Below, in pieces: positions 24,139-33,229 of a DNA stretch of 39,220 nt. How positions within the stretch are numbered: position 1 is the stretch's first letter; each line of letters opens with the position of its first letter. Below the pieces are notes generated by a model, which worked only from the letters and a program-made list of their open reading frames with translations, did no database searches and was not told the DNA's origin. The position numbers and the translations under genes are program-made. Source of the stretch: an uncultured Clostridia bacterium (GTDB lineage: Bacteria > Bacillota > Clostridia > TANB77 > CAG-508); NCBI GenBank assembly GCA_944388045.1, contig CALXHG010000005.1:69590-108809 (forward strand), given 5' to 3'.

Positions 24139-25236
24139 ATGGCAATGAACCCTATGCAAAAAAAAGCAAGAACATCATTTTTAACAGGAGTATTAGTAAC
24201 TTTATTAATAGCGGGAATATTTATAGGAATATTATTATTTGTATTAAAAAATATGAAAGATGAGCAAGATGAGGCACAAGCAGCACTTGCTAGAGTATAT
24301 GTATTAAATCAAGATGTAAAATCTGGACAAGTACTTACAGAAGATATGTTTGAATTAAAATCAGTTGATAGAAATACTATTCCTTCAAATGCAACATCTG
24401 TAGCAGAAGTAATTGAAGGATGGTATTTACAAACAAAAGATGGAACAATGTTAAATACAGACCAAGATGGATTGTATTATACAGATGCAAATGGTCAAAC
24501 TGTAAGAGTTTATAGAGAAGATTCAACAGAAAACTTTTATACAGAAGACAGAAGTGGTAATAAAACTTATATTGAAATAAATAATGTGCCAGTAATTGCA
24601 AAAATTAATATGAATGCAAATACAGTAATTACACCAGAGCTAGTTGTACAAACAGATGCAATTACAACAGATGATGTAAGAATTCAAGATTATAATATGA
24701 TTGTATTACCAGTTGACTTAACAACAGGAGATTATGTTGATATTAGACTTATGGCTCCAAATGGACAAGATTTTATAGTTGTGTCAAAAAAAGAAGTTGA
24801 GATACCAAAAAATAGTGATGATACTTATGTTGCTGATACTATTAGAATGAGCTTAAGAGAAGATGAAATACTTGCTTTATCAAGTGCAATAGTAGAAGCA
24901 TATGGTATACAAGGAGCAAAATTATATGCATCAAAATATAAAGAAGCAGGAATGCAAGATGCGTCAACACCTACATATAGACCAAATTCTGCTGTTACAA
25001 CATTACTAGGAATAGATTCAAATGGAAATATTACAAATCCTAATGTTGTTGAAGAAGCAAAAAATGAATTAAGAAGAAGATATCAAGCACCTGCTACAAC
25101 AGCTAGAAATGAATATTTACAACAAAGTATAAATAGTGACCCAACATATAATGCAAATGTTCAAACAGGAATGGATGAAAGTTCAACAAATGCTCAATCT
25201 GCTAGAAAAAATTATATAGATTCATTGAGTGAATAA
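24139..25236 (+). CDS. CpaB/RcpC-like SAF-domain pilus assembly protein
   Basis: A 365-residue membrane-anchored protein. A short basic N-terminus (MQKKAR) is followed by one transmembrane helix (about 14-37). A SAF-like domain starts at VYVLNQDVKSGQVLTEDMFELKSV (about 53-76) and contains a second 'PVIAKINMNANTVITPELV' block. The motif MIVLPVDLTTGDYVDIRLM near 193 is typical of CpaB/RcpC. About 70 residues between the two SAF halves (DGLYYTDANGQTVRVY) are an insertion, and the C-terminal 70 residues are Asn/Thr/Ser-rich. Known: CpaB is a periplasmic or envelope component of Tad pilus machines. It is the first gene of the locus. An ATG at 24145 is an alternative start. Confidence 0.78.
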   Translation: MAMNPMQKKARTSFLTGVLVTLLIAGIFIGILLFVLKNMKDEQDEAQAALARVYVLNQDVKSGQVLTEDMFELKSVDRNTIPSNATSVAEVIEGWYLQTKDGTMLNTDQDGLYYTDANGQTVRVYREDSTENFYTEDRSGNKTYIEINNVPVIAKINMNANTVITPELVVQTDAITTDDVRIQDYNMIVLPVDLTTGDYVDIRLMAPNGQDFIVVSKKEVEIPKNSDDTYVADTIRMSLREDEILALSSAIVEAYGIQGAKLYASKYKEAGMQDASTPTYRPNSAVTTLLGIDSNGNITNPNVVEEAKNELRRRYQAPATTARNEYLQQSINSDPTYNANVQTGMDESSTNAQSARKNYIDSLSE

Positions 25237-25243
25237 GATGTGG

Positions 25244-25270
25244 GGGCATAGTATATATGCCCTTACTATG
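25244..25270 (+). promoter_or_regulatory. Two mutually exclusive hairpins between cpaB-like and the next gene
   Basis: GGGCATA (25244-25250) pairs with TATGCCC (25256-25262). Alternatively CATAGTA (25247-25253) pairs with TACTATG (25264-25270). The two use overlapping bases, so only one can form. The site is 8 bases after the cpaB-like stop and has no T-run. Confidence 0.4.
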
Positions 25271-25305
25271 TGATAATATAAATTATATACTGAAAGGAAA
25301 AATTT

Positions 25306-25992
25306 ATGAAAAAAATTGGATTTGTAGGAGTTTTTGATAAAACAGACTTATTGTTATGCCTTTCTAAAATATTGGTTAAAACTCAACAAAGAGTTTTGTT
25401 TATAGATGGAACTACAATACAAAAAACAAAATATATTATACCTGCAATAATGCCAACAATTGCTTATATGACTACTTTTCAAGATATTGATATTGCTGTT
25501 GGATTTGGCAGTATTGAACAAGTAAAACAATATATTGGTATAGATAATGATACAGAATTAGATTATGATTATGTTTTTGTAGATGTAGATGATTATGAAG
25601 GCTTTGATAATTTCAATTTATATGGATTTGATAAATTATATTATGTAACATCATTTGACGCATATTCATTAAAAAGAGGAATTGAAATTTTAAGATTTTT
25701 AGAATCACCAGTTAAAATGGAAAAATTGTTTTTTTCTAAGCAAATGTTTAAAGAAGAAGAAGAATATTTTAATTATTTAGCATTAGGGGTAAAAGTGGAA
25801 TGGGAAGATACTAAATTATATTTTCCATTAGAAAATGGAGATCAAGCAGCTTTTATTGAAAATCAAAGATTAGAAAACATAAAATTAAGAAATTTAAGCA
25901 ATATATTTAGAGAAAATGTTACTTATATAATTAATGAAATTGACCCATCAATTGGACCAAAAAATATAAAAAATATAATAAAAGATTTATAA
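25306..25992 (+). CDS. CpaE-like protein without a P-loop (degenerate)
   Basis: A 228-residue soluble protein. Its N-terminus KKIGFVGVFDKTDLLLCLSKIL occupies the place of the Walker A region of MinD/ParA-type ATPases but has no Gly-Lys-Thr/Ser. VLFIDGTTIQKTKY near residue 30 resembles the 'VLlIDaD' strand, and YDYVFVDVDDYEGFD near 85 resembles the Walker B strand. The rest follows the general alternation of the fold. It is 12 bases ahead of a second protein with the same character. Inferred: a pseudo-ATPase or scaffold in the Tad-like machine, comparable in position to CpaE/TadZ. Family assignment is from pattern and context only. Confidence 0.5.
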   Translation: MKKIGFVGVFDKTDLLLCLSKILVKTQQRVLFIDGTTIQKTKYIIPAIMPTIAYMTTFQDIDIAVGFGSIEQVKQYIGIDNDTELDYDYVFVDVDDYEGFDNFNLYGFDKLYYVTSFDAYSLKRGIEILRFLESPVKMEKLFFSKQMFKEEEEYFNYLALGVKVEWEDTKLYFPLENGDQAAFIENQRLENIKLRNLSNIFRENVTYIINEIDPSIGPKNIKNIIKDL

Positions 25993-26004
25993 AGGAGAAA
26001 AAAT

Positions 26005-26862
26005 ATGTCAATTGTAACTTTGTGGAGTTGTGATAAAAAAACAAATGGACAGTCATTATCAACAGTTGCCATTGCAACAAAAATGGCAATAGAACGTAAT
26101 TTGAAAATATTATTAGTTTCTACAAGTGTTAATGATTCAACAATAAAAAACTGCTTTTGGACCAATAACCAGAAAAATAAAATTGTTGGCGGAAATGCTG
26201 GACTAGAAGTTGAGACTGGAATTGAAGGATTAATGAGATTGATTTATAGTAATAAGCTAGAACCAGAAATAATATCAGATTATTCACAAGCAATTTTAAA
26301 AGGAAGATTTGAAGTTCTATCTGGATATAGTGCATTAACAGATGCTACATCAGTTCAAAAAGTTGAACTTTATAAAGAAATATATCAAAATTATTGTAAA
26401 ATATTACAAATTGCAGATAAATATTATGATATTGTTTTAGTAGATTTAGATGGACGTTTAAATTTTGAAATAAAAAATCAAGTTTTAGCAGTTTCTGATT
26501 TAAATTTATATGTAACAAGTCAAAAAATATCTGATATTGAAAGATATATAGATTTAAAAAATAAAAATAAAGATTTAAATACTTTGAAAAATTCAATAGT
26601 AATTGCAAGATATGATAGTGAGTCTAAATACAATAAAAAGAATCTTTCTAAATATTTAAATGAAAAAGGAGAATTGTTAGTAATTCCATATAATACTTTA
26701 TTTTTTGAAGCAGCTGAGGAAGCAAATGTAATGGATTTATTTTTGAAATTATCTAACATAAAAGATACTACAGATAATAATTATATTTTTATGAAAGAAG
26801 TACAAAAAGTAGCAGAATTTATAATAAATAGATTACAAGAATTGCAAATGAGAATGAGGTGA
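26005..26862 (+). CDS. CpaE/TadZ-like protein with altered Walker A
   Basis: A 285-residue soluble protein with a MinD/ParA-like layout. SIVTLWSCDKKTNGQSLSTV starts where the deviant Walker A (KGGVGKTT) belongs, but reads KKTNGQSL, so the signature lysine is not followed by Thr/Ser and the loop is changed. KILLVSTSV near 34, YDIVLVDLDGRLN near 145 (Walker B-like) and DLNLYVTSQKISDIERYI near 168 keep the remaining strands. Known: CpaE/TadZ guides pilus machinery to its cell location. It ends 4 bases before the ATPase gene. I infer a localisation or regulatory role with weak or no ATP hydrolysis. Confidence 0.65.
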   Translation: MSIVTLWSCDKKTNGQSLSTVAIATKMAIERNLKILLVSTSVNDSTIKNCFWTNNQKNKIVGGNAGLEVETGIEGLMRLIYSNKLEPEIISDYSQAILKGRFEVLSGYSALTDATSVQKVELYKEIYQNYCKILQIADKYYDIVLVDLDGRLNFEIKNQVLAVSDLNLYVTSQKISDIERYIDLKNKNKDLNTLKNSIVIARYDSESKYNKKNLSKYLNEKGELLVIPYNTLFFEAAEEANVMDLFLKLSNIKDTTDNNYIFMKEVQKVAEFIINRLQELQMRMR

Positions 26863-26866
26863 TGAT

Positions 26867-28774
26867 ATGACAATATTTAATATAGCACTAATACTTTTAG
26901 TTTTTGTTATAGGTATGTTATTGTTAATATTTTATATTAATAAAAATAAAAATGCTGAAGTAGAAAATGAAGTTGAACAAGATGATAAAACATATACTCT
27001 TGAAAAAATGAGAGAATATGTAAAAAAGAGACTAGATGAAATAACAAAAGTAAATCTTTACGATATTGGATTATCAGAAGAAGAATTAAAAAGAAGAAAA
27101 AATAAAAAATATGCTTTAAAAAAGGCGTTAAAAGGTTGTACATATGGAGACATAAATGATAAAAAATATGTAAAAGAACTAATTTCTGATATTTTAGAAA
27201 AAGAATATGGTATAGATGAAACAAATATTTCTAGAGCTATTCCTTTTGATATACCATCACTTCTATCTCCACAAGATAAATTTGATATTTTATTATATAT
27301 GTATAAAAAAGAATTTGGATATGAAGCATTAACTGAATTAATTAGAAGGTATAATTTGGCTTCTTTGAAATACATACAAGGAGAAACAAAACCATCATAT
27401 GTTATAACAGCTGATGAAATTTCTGATATATTTGAAAAAGAAAGTGTTGTTCTTAATTTCAGAGATAAATTGGAAATAGTTGTTCAAAGATTATATCAAC
27501 ATTATAAAGGATATAGTTCTATTGATGAAATTAGAGATATGAATATTGATGGTGTATCTGGTGGTGTATCTGGTTTGCCAGAAAGTTTCTTAAATCAAGT
27601 TGCACAAAGTGGAACAAATGATTATATTCAACAAGTTACAGAACATAAAGTTCCTCGTGCTTGTGATAGTATATGGATTTTCTTTGAAGGTAAGTCAATA
27701 CGTTTAGCATTTCTTTCTTTTGGTAGTGAGTCAGAATTAAAAAGAGTATGTCAAAATATATATAAATATAATAACCCTGGGCAATTATCTGATACAAATG
27801 GTTATAAAATAAACGAAATGAAAGATGGATCACGTGTTGTTGTAGTTAGACCAAGTATGTCAGAAACATGGGCATTCTTTGTAAGAAAATTTGACGTTAA
27901 ACGTGCTACAGTAGAACAATGGACAGGTAATATGCAAGGTAAAGAAAAAGCAATTGATTTATTAAAATATCTTGTTAAAGGTGCAAGAATTGTATCAATA
28001 ACAGGTGAACAAGGTTGTGGTAAAACAACATTATTAATGGGACTTATTGAAAATATATATGAAACAATGAACTTACGTATCACAGAAACAGCTTTTGAGT
28101 TACACTTAAGGAAAGTTTATCCAACAAGAAATATTTTATCAATGCGTGAAACTGATACAATCTCTGGACAAGAGTGTTTGGACGTTCAGAAAAAAACTGA
28201 TGGTTCTGTTAATATCATTGGTGAGGTTGCAACAGACCCTGTAGCATCTTGGATGATTCAATCTGCACAAGTTGCTTCAAAATTTACATTATTTACTCAC
28301 CATGCTAAAACATTTCCAGATTTAGTTACAGCATTAAGAAACTCAATGTTAAGAGCAGGAGTATTTAAAAATGAAAAAACAGCAGAAGAACAAGTAGTAC
28401 AAGTTTTAAATTTTGATATACATTTAAAAAAAGACTTTAGAGGTAGAAGATACATAGAAAGAGTAACAGAATGTATTCCTGTTAAAGATACTTCTGAATA
28501 TAATTATGATTATAGAACAGAAAAAAATATGGATGACAAATGGGTTAAATTTTTTGATAATGCAACAACATATTTTACAAAAGTTACAGAACAAAAATTA
28601 TATGTTTATCAAAATGTATTAGAATATGTTGATGGAGAATATCAATTAACAAATAAAATTTCTGATGAAAACATCAAAGAAATGAGACAAAATATGGATG
28701 AAACAGATGCAATAGAATTTGATAAATTTATTGAGGAAAACTGGGGAAAAACAGTAAAAACTAGAAAAAAATAA
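26867..28774 (+). CDS. cpaF: TadA/CpaF-type secretion ATPase
   Basis: A 635-residue ATPase that powers assembly of the Tad-like structure. An N-terminal membrane helix (residues 5-24) is unusual for TadA/CpaF, which are usually soluble. The N-terminal domain (about 40-330) has DIPSLLSPQDKFDILLY. The ATPase core has Walker A GEQGCGKTTL (about 380-389). HLRKVYPTRNILSMRETD follows, then GEVATDPVASWM (in the place of the Walker B 'GEvRg.Ea') and FTLFTHHAKTF near 483 (the His box). Key residues of the fold are in place, although the Walker B Arg (GEVR) reads Ala here. It sits 4 bases after the CpaE-like gene with GAGGTGAT before the ATG. Confidence 0.88.
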   Translation: MTIFNIALILLVFVIGMLLLIFYINKNKNAEVENEVEQDDKTYTLEKMREYVKKRLDEITKVNLYDIGLSEEELKRRKNKKYALKKALKGCTYGDINDKKYVKELISDILEKEYGIDETNISRAIPFDIPSLLSPQDKFDILLYMYKKEFGYEALTELIRRYNLASLKYIQGETKPSYVITADEISDIFEKESVVLNFRDKLEIVVQRLYQHYKGYSSIDEIRDMNIDGVSGGVSGLPESFLNQVAQSGTNDYIQQVTEHKVPRACDSIWIFFEGKSIRLAFLSFGSESELKRVCQNIYKYNNPGQLSDTNGYKINEMKDGSRVVVVRPSMSETWAFFVRKFDVKRATVEQWTGNMQGKEKAIDLLKYLVKGARIVSITGEQGCGKTTLLMGLIENIYETMNLRITETAFELHLRKVYPTRNILSMRETDTISGQECLDVQKKTDGSVNIIGEVATDPVASWMIQSAQVASKFTLFTHHAKTFPDLVTALRNSMLRAGVFKNEKTAEEQVVQVLNFDIHLKKDFRGRRYIERVTECIPVKDTSEYNYDYRTEKNMDDKWVKFFDNATTYFTKVTEQKLYVYQNVLEYVDGEYQLTNKISDENIKEMRQNMDETDAIEFDKFIEENWGKTVKTRKK

Positions 28775-28810
28775 TATGAAATTCACACAGAAAGAGAGGT
28801 GTTTGATTTA

Positions 28811-30874
28811 ATGAGTACAGATATGCTAAAATATATTTTAATGGGAGCAGTAGGACTATTTGTGCTTATTATTATAGCATATATCATTTTGAATAAAAAA
28901 CTTGCAAAATCTGAGTATAGACAAATAAAAAAATTACAACAAGGAACTCAAACTCGTGGTTTTTCAATGGAGGTTTTTTATCAAAAAGCATATATTATAT
29001 TTATAAAAATACCTTTCATAAAGAGATATTTATATAAACTACGTAGAAGATTAGAAATTATAAATATAGATGATGAATATGCAACAAGAAGAGACTCGGC
29101 TAAAATTTTGATAAAAACATTATTTATTTTAATACCAGTAATTGTTATAACGATTTTTATAACAAAAAATAATTTCTTATTAATGAGTATTTTATTAATC
29201 TTTGAATTATTTATCATAGATACTATGGTAGATGGAATGGTTGATAAAATAGATAATAATTTACTTAAAGAACAAGTTGACTTTTTTGCAGAAATTAGAC
29301 ATGCATACCATGAATATAACATGGTTGAAGAAGCAATATATCAAGTTTCATTAGATGATGAAAAAAATGTTTCTAAACAAGGTGAAAAAATCTACGAAAT
29401 ATTAATTTCAGATGATCCAGAAACAGAACTTGAAAGATATTATGATACTGCACCAAATAGTTATTTAAAAGAATTTGCCGGAATATCATATATGACAAAA
29501 GAATTTGGTGATAGAAAAGAAAAAGATAATTCTTCATTGTATTTGAAAAATATTGATAATATAACTCAAGAAATGCAAATTGAAATTTTAAAAAGAGATA
29601 AATTAAATTATGTATTTCAAAGTTTATCTATAATTTCAATTGTACCTGTTTTGATGTTAGAACCATTAAAAAGTTGGTGTATGTCAAACTTTGCATTTAC
29701 AAGTAGTTTCTATAATGGCAAGTTAGGTATGATAACACAAGTTTTAATAGTAATATTAACAGTTGTTTCTTACATATTAACTAGAAAATTAAAAGATAAT
29801 GGTGGAGTTCAAGTTACAACAAATAGTGAACATCCATGGCAAGAAAAAGTATACAAAAATCCAATTCTTAAAAGATTTGTAAATTTATTTGTACCAAAAC
29901 CAGGTAGTAAAGATTATAAAAAGATGCAAAACTTATTAAAAGATTCAGCATCTAAATCTAAAATGGAATGGATATATGTTAATAGAATTGTTTTATTTAT
30001 TATTACATTTATTGCTACAATTGTTTTTTCAATGCAATTACATAAATTAGCAATAAATTATGTATATACTGAACCAACTTCAAGAACACAAGTTCTTGGT
30101 ACAATGTCTGATAAAGATTTACAAAATGCTCAAGAATTAACTGAACAAGATAATTATTTTATAAATAAATTAAAAGGTAATTTAGATATTACAGTAGAAG
30201 AAATACAAGATGAAATGGTAAAATCAGAATATTATACTTCTACAGATGAAAATTTAGCCACTGATGCTGAAAGAATTTTAGGAAAATTAAATGTAGTTAA
30301 TTCTGAAAGTATGAAATGGTTTGAAGAATTATTAGCTATTGGATTTGCAATAATTGGATATATGGCCCCAGTTTGGCTGATGATATTCCAAAAGAGAATG
30401 AGACAAATGGAAATGGAAAATGAAGTTATGCAATTCCAAACAATTATTTTAATGTTAATGAAAATAGAAAGAGTTAATGTTGAAATGATTCTTGAATGGC
30501 TTGAAAGATATTCAAATATATTTAAAGAACCAATATCAAGATGTGTAAACAACTATGAAGCTGGTGGATGGGAAGCACTTGAAGAATTAAAAAATTCTGT
30601 ATCAAATCAAGAAATGATAAGAATTGTAGAAAGTTTACAAGCAGCAGTAGAAAAAATACCAATAAAAGAAGCATTTGATGAATTAGATGCAGATAGAGAT
30701 TACCATAGAGAAAAGAGAAAAGCAACTAATGAACAATTTATCTCTAAAAAAGGTATTATAGGAAAAGTAGTTGGATTTGCACCAATGATATGTTTATTTG
30801 TAGGATATTTAATTATACCATTAGTATTTATTGGTTTAACAAGTATGTCTGGAGCTTTTGCAGGACTACAATAA
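28811..30874 (+). CDS. TadB+TadC-like double-length membrane platform protein
   Basis: A 687-residue polytopic protein that seems to combine two T2SSF-type platform proteins. The first half has helices near 7-27, 105-150, 270-290 and 310-330, with a helical cytoplasmic region including FFAEIRHAYHEYNMVEEAIY. The second half starts after about residue 380 and has helices near 390-410, 505-530 and 650-680. Its cytoplasmic region QFQTIILMLMKIERVNVEMI and IVESLQAAVEKIPIKEAFDEL has the shape of the T2SSF domain. Known: TadB and TadC are normally separate proteins of about 300 residues. The ATG at 28811 is preferred because AGAGAGG overlaps the upstream GTG. It follows the ATPase by 36 bases. Confidence 0.75.
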   Translation: MSTDMLKYILMGAVGLFVLIIIAYIILNKKLAKSEYRQIKKLQQGTQTRGFSMEVFYQKAYIIFIKIPFIKRYLYKLRRRLEIINIDDEYATRRDSAKILIKTLFILIPVIVITIFITKNNFLLMSILLIFELFIIDTMVDGMVDKIDNNLLKEQVDFFAEIRHAYHEYNMVEEAIYQVSLDDEKNVSKQGEKIYEILISDDPETELERYYDTAPNSYLKEFAGISYMTKEFGDRKEKDNSSLYLKNIDNITQEMQIEILKRDKLNYVFQSLSIISIVPVLMLEPLKSWCMSNFAFTSSFYNGKLGMITQVLIVILTVVSYILTRKLKDNGGVQVTTNSEHPWQEKVYKNPILKRFVNLFVPKPGSKDYKKMQNLLKDSASKSKMEWIYVNRIVLFIITFIATIVFSMQLHKLAINYVYTEPTSRTQVLGTMSDKDLQNAQELTEQDNYFINKLKGNLDITVEEIQDEMVKSEYYTSTDENLATDAERILGKLNVVNSESMKWFEELLAIGFAIIGYMAPVWLMIFQKRMRQMEMENEVMQFQTIILMLMKIERVNVEMILEWLERYSNIFKEPISRCVNNYEAGGWEALEELKNSVSNQEMIRIVESLQAAVEKIPIKEAFDELDADRDYHREKRKATNEQFISKKGIIGKVVGFAPMICLFVGYLIIPLVFIGLTSMSGAFAGLQ

Positions 30875-30913
30875 AACATATAGCACATAATAAAAGGGAA
30901 GGAGTTTGATTAT

Positions 30914-31750
30914 ATGGAAAATGCAACAAAGGCTTTACTAATAGGAGCTGGAATTTTAATTGCAATAATTATATTATCTTCATTGCTAATTTTATATAAT
31001 CAAGTTTCTGGCTTTTATCAAAATAGTAGCAATATGACAGAAGAACAACAAAGAGTAGAATTTAATAAAACATTTGAAAATTATGAAGATAAAAAAATTC
31101 GTGGAAATGAATTACTTTCTATAATGAATATGATAGATGATTATAATACTACAGAACCAGAAAAAGGGTATGATAATATGGAATTTGTAGTTGATTTTAT
31201 AAGTGCAGATAATTTTAAACAATTTAATTATGAAGGTGTAAATAGTAAAACATACCTTTTAAGTGGTTCTAATAGTAAAATAACAGAAAATAAATTAAAA
31301 GATTTTTCAAATAGAGTAAATGACCCTTCAACTGGTTTAATTAGTTCTTTACAATCAGTTAGTGGAGATGTTCGTATAACAGAAACAATTTTACAACAAT
31401 TATCTTCTAATATAGCAAATATTATTATTGAAGAAGATAATAAAGGAACTGCTAATCAATATGAAATTGAAAATAGAAATGATGCAAGAAGAAAAAGAGC
31501 TAATTTATTAAAAAACATTTTTAAAGTAAATGTATGTGGTTCTAATGAAACCACATATACAACAGCTCCAGAATATAAAGATTTAGTAGATACAATTAAA
31601 GAAGTTACTTTAAAATATTACGAATTTACACAATTTAAAAGAGCACATTTTAAATGTACAGGTTTAGAATATGATTCTGTTACAGGAAGAGTAAATAAAA
31701 TGAGCTTTGAAATTTGTACAGATGGTAATGGAAATATAATTCTTAATTAA
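30914..31750 (+). CDS. MENATKAL family putative pilin 1
   Basis: A 278-residue protein, the largest of the series. The first 30 residues, MENATKALLIGAGILIAIII, are a short polar head and a hydrophobic helix, the shape of a mature type IV pilin N-terminus. The ectodomain has RVEFNKTFENYEDKKIRGNE (shared F-N-x-x-F/Y-x-N-Y motif and Gly) followed by a helix. An insertion of roughly 100 residues includes a basic RKRANLLKNIF and two cysteines. It ends with a beta-hairpin-like segment YDSVTGRVNKMSFEI that recurs in the other members. No leader peptide with Gly at -1 is present. Inferred: major or minor subunit of the Tad-like appendage, directly behind the platform gene. Confidence 0.65.
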   Translation: MENATKALLIGAGILIAIIILSSLLILYNQVSGFYQNSSNMTEEQQRVEFNKTFENYEDKKIRGNELLSIMNMIDDYNTTEPEKGYDNMEFVVDFISADNFKQFNYEGVNSKTYLLSGSNSKITENKLKDFSNRVNDPSTGLISSLQSVSGDVRITETILQQLSSNIANIIIEEDNKGTANQYEIENRNDARRKRANLLKNIFKVNVCGSNETTYTTAPEYKDLVDTIKEVTLKYYEFTQFKRAHFKCTGLEYDSVTGRVNKMSFEICTDGNGNIILN

Positions 31751-31767
31751 GTGCGAAAGGAGTTTAA

Positions 31768-32271
31768 ATGGAAAACGCAACAAAAGCCTTGCTGATTGCA
31801 GCAGGTGTATTAATAGGAATGATAATATTATCCATTGGAGTTTACTTATTTAGTACTATAAGTGAATATATTAGTGAAACACAAGATGATATTGAAAATA
31901 TAGCAATTAATAAATTTAATACACAATTTTTTAATTATCAAACAGATGGAGATGAAGAACTTTCTTTTCAAGATGTAATAACAGTAGCTAATATTGCTTA
32001 TGAAAACAATTATGAAAATGAATTAATTGACGGAGAATATGTTGGTGATGGAAACACTAATTATGTTCAAGTTGATGTAAAAGGATATATAAGTCCAAAT
32101 TCTGGAGAAGAAAATAGTTCTATATATAAAAATTTAGAAAGAATTGTTGGAGATCCAGAACTCTTATCTGAATGGTTAAAATATAATTATAATTTGAAAT
32201 ACAAATGTTATACAATACAAGTAAGTACAGAGTCAAAAAGAGTATATAGAATTCTTTTTGAAAAAATTTAA
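31768..32271 (+). CDS. MENATKAL family putative pilin 2
   Basis: A 167-residue paralogue. It starts MENATKALLIAAGVLIGMII with a helix up to about residue 29. The ectodomain has INKFNTQFFNYQTDGDEELS (the F-N-x-x-F-x-N-Y block) then a helix FQDVITVANIAYENN. A beta-rich region VQVDVKGYIS and a closing hairpin (YTIQVSTESKRVYRILFEKI) follow. It is 17 bases after the first family member, with GAAAGGAG before the ATG. Size and layout are close to small pilins. Role inferred from shape and location only. Confidence 0.65.
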   Translation: MENATKALLIAAGVLIGMIILSIGVYLFSTISEYISETQDDIENIAINKFNTQFFNYQTDGDEELSFQDVITVANIAYENNYENELIDGEYVGDGNTNYVQVDVKGYISPNSGEENSSIYKNLERIVGDPELLSEWLKYNYNLKYKCYTIQVSTESKRVYRILFEKI

Positions 32272-32280
32272 ATTAGAATA

Positions 32281-32309
32281 TTGATATTAAAAAATAATAA
32301 TGTTATAAT
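32281..32309 (+). promoter_or_regulatory. Strong internal promoter in the pilin cluster
   Basis: TTGATA (32281-32286) and perfect TATAAT (32304-32309) with a 17-base spacer. The -10 element ends 9 bases before the next ATG (32319) and partly overlaps the ribosome binding site GAGGA (32310-32314). A transcript from it would be nearly leaderless. Confidence 0.65.
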
Positions 32310-32318
32310 GAGGAATGT

Positions 32319-32744
32319 ATGAAAAAAATATTAATATTTTTGATATTTGTTGTTGTAATTTTAAGTATATTACTTATAAATTATAACTCATATGCTTTAC
32401 AAAAGTCCAAGATATCAGCAGAAAATGAGGAATTTGAAGTATATTTAAATAAAGATATTTTTGGAATTGATATAGCAAGTGTAATTAATAAAGCTATTGA
32501 CAAAAATACAAAAAATGGAATAAAAAAAGATGAAAATAATCTTTTTATTCAAAATAATGAAAATTCTATAGAAGTTGAAGTTTATCTTAAAGAAGGTGAA
32601 CAAATTTATAAAATGGAACAAATTTATAAACAAGGAACAGAACAATTTGTACAATTTTTTATAGATGCCAAATTTAAAACTTCAAAAGTAGAATATCATG
32701 AAAAAACAGGTTTAATAAAATATATTTTATTTGAACAAATTTAA
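32319..32744 (+). CDS. Divergent pilin-like exported protein 3 (no MENATKAL head)
   Basis: A 141-residue protein lying among the MENATKAL paralogues but starting instead with MKKILIFLIFVVVILSILLI, a basic signal-anchor. Its ectodomain keeps elements of the family: FGIDIASVINKAIDKNTKNG matches the G-x-x-V-x-S-helix part of the others, and the end (VEYHEKTGLIKYILFEQI) matches their closing hairpin. Polar Lys/Glu/Asn-rich sequence fills the middle. It may be a secreted or membrane-anchored relative, perhaps a minor subunit or tip. A promoter directly upstream suggests separate control. The family link is by eye. Confidence 0.55.
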   Translation: MKKILIFLIFVVVILSILLINYNSYALQKSKISAENEEFEVYLNKDIFGIDIASVINKAIDKNTKNGIKKDENNLFIQNNENSIEVEVYLKEGEQIYKMEQIYKQGTEQFVQFFIDAKFKTSKVEYHEKTGLIKYILFEQI

Positions 32745-32801
32745 TATGTTTTTAAAATTTTTGATATATAATTTAATATTAATGAAAGGATGTGAAATTT
32801 T

Positions 32802-33206
32802 ATGGAGAATGCAACCAAGGCACTTTTAATAGCTGCTGCAGTTTTAATTGTAATCATTATTATTTCATTAGGAGTATATGTAGTTAGTATGGGAAAAGAT
32901 CAAATAGCAGGTGGAGAACAAGCATTATCAGATCTTGAAATAAATACATTTAATTCAACATATGAAAACTATGAAGGAACATCTGTTGCTGGTTCTAGAG
33001 TAAATTCTCTAGTTAAATCAGTTTATAATCATAACTTAACAGAATCAGATGAAACTAGAAAAATTTCAATAGATGGAGATGTTTCTTTAGCTGTAGATGC
33101 TGAAACAAGACCAACAGTTGGAACTGGAAAAAGATATTCTGTAGTATGCAATAAAGACAAAAAATCAGGATTAATTACATCAATTACAATTACAGAACTT
33201 AAATAA
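32802..33206 (+). CDS. MENATKAL family putative pilin 4
   Basis: A 134-residue paralogue, the smallest. The head is MENATKALLIAAAVLIVIII and the helix ends near residue 29. LEINTFNSTYENYEGTSVAG (the F-N-x-x-Y-x-N-Y block and Gly) is followed by RVNSLVKSVYNHN. It closes with YSVVCNKDKKSGLITSITIT, the common hairpin. GAAAGGATGTG precedes the ATG. It is 57 bases behind the divergent member. Compact size and the clean domain layout make it the best reference sequence for the family in this locus. Confidence 0.65.
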   Translation: MENATKALLIAAAVLIVIIIISLGVYVVSMGKDQIAGGEQALSDLEINTFNSTYENYEGTSVAGSRVNSLVKSVYNHNLTESDETRKISIDGDVSLAVDAETRPTVGTGKRYSVVCNKDKKSGLITSITITELK

Positions 33207-33229
33207 TTTAAAAAGAGGGGGGATATATT

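Noticed and set aside
32319..32744. Treating the protein as a Tad prepilin with a cleavable leader.
   Set aside because: There is no Gly at a -1 position before a Glu at +5; the N-terminus looks like a plain signal-anchor.
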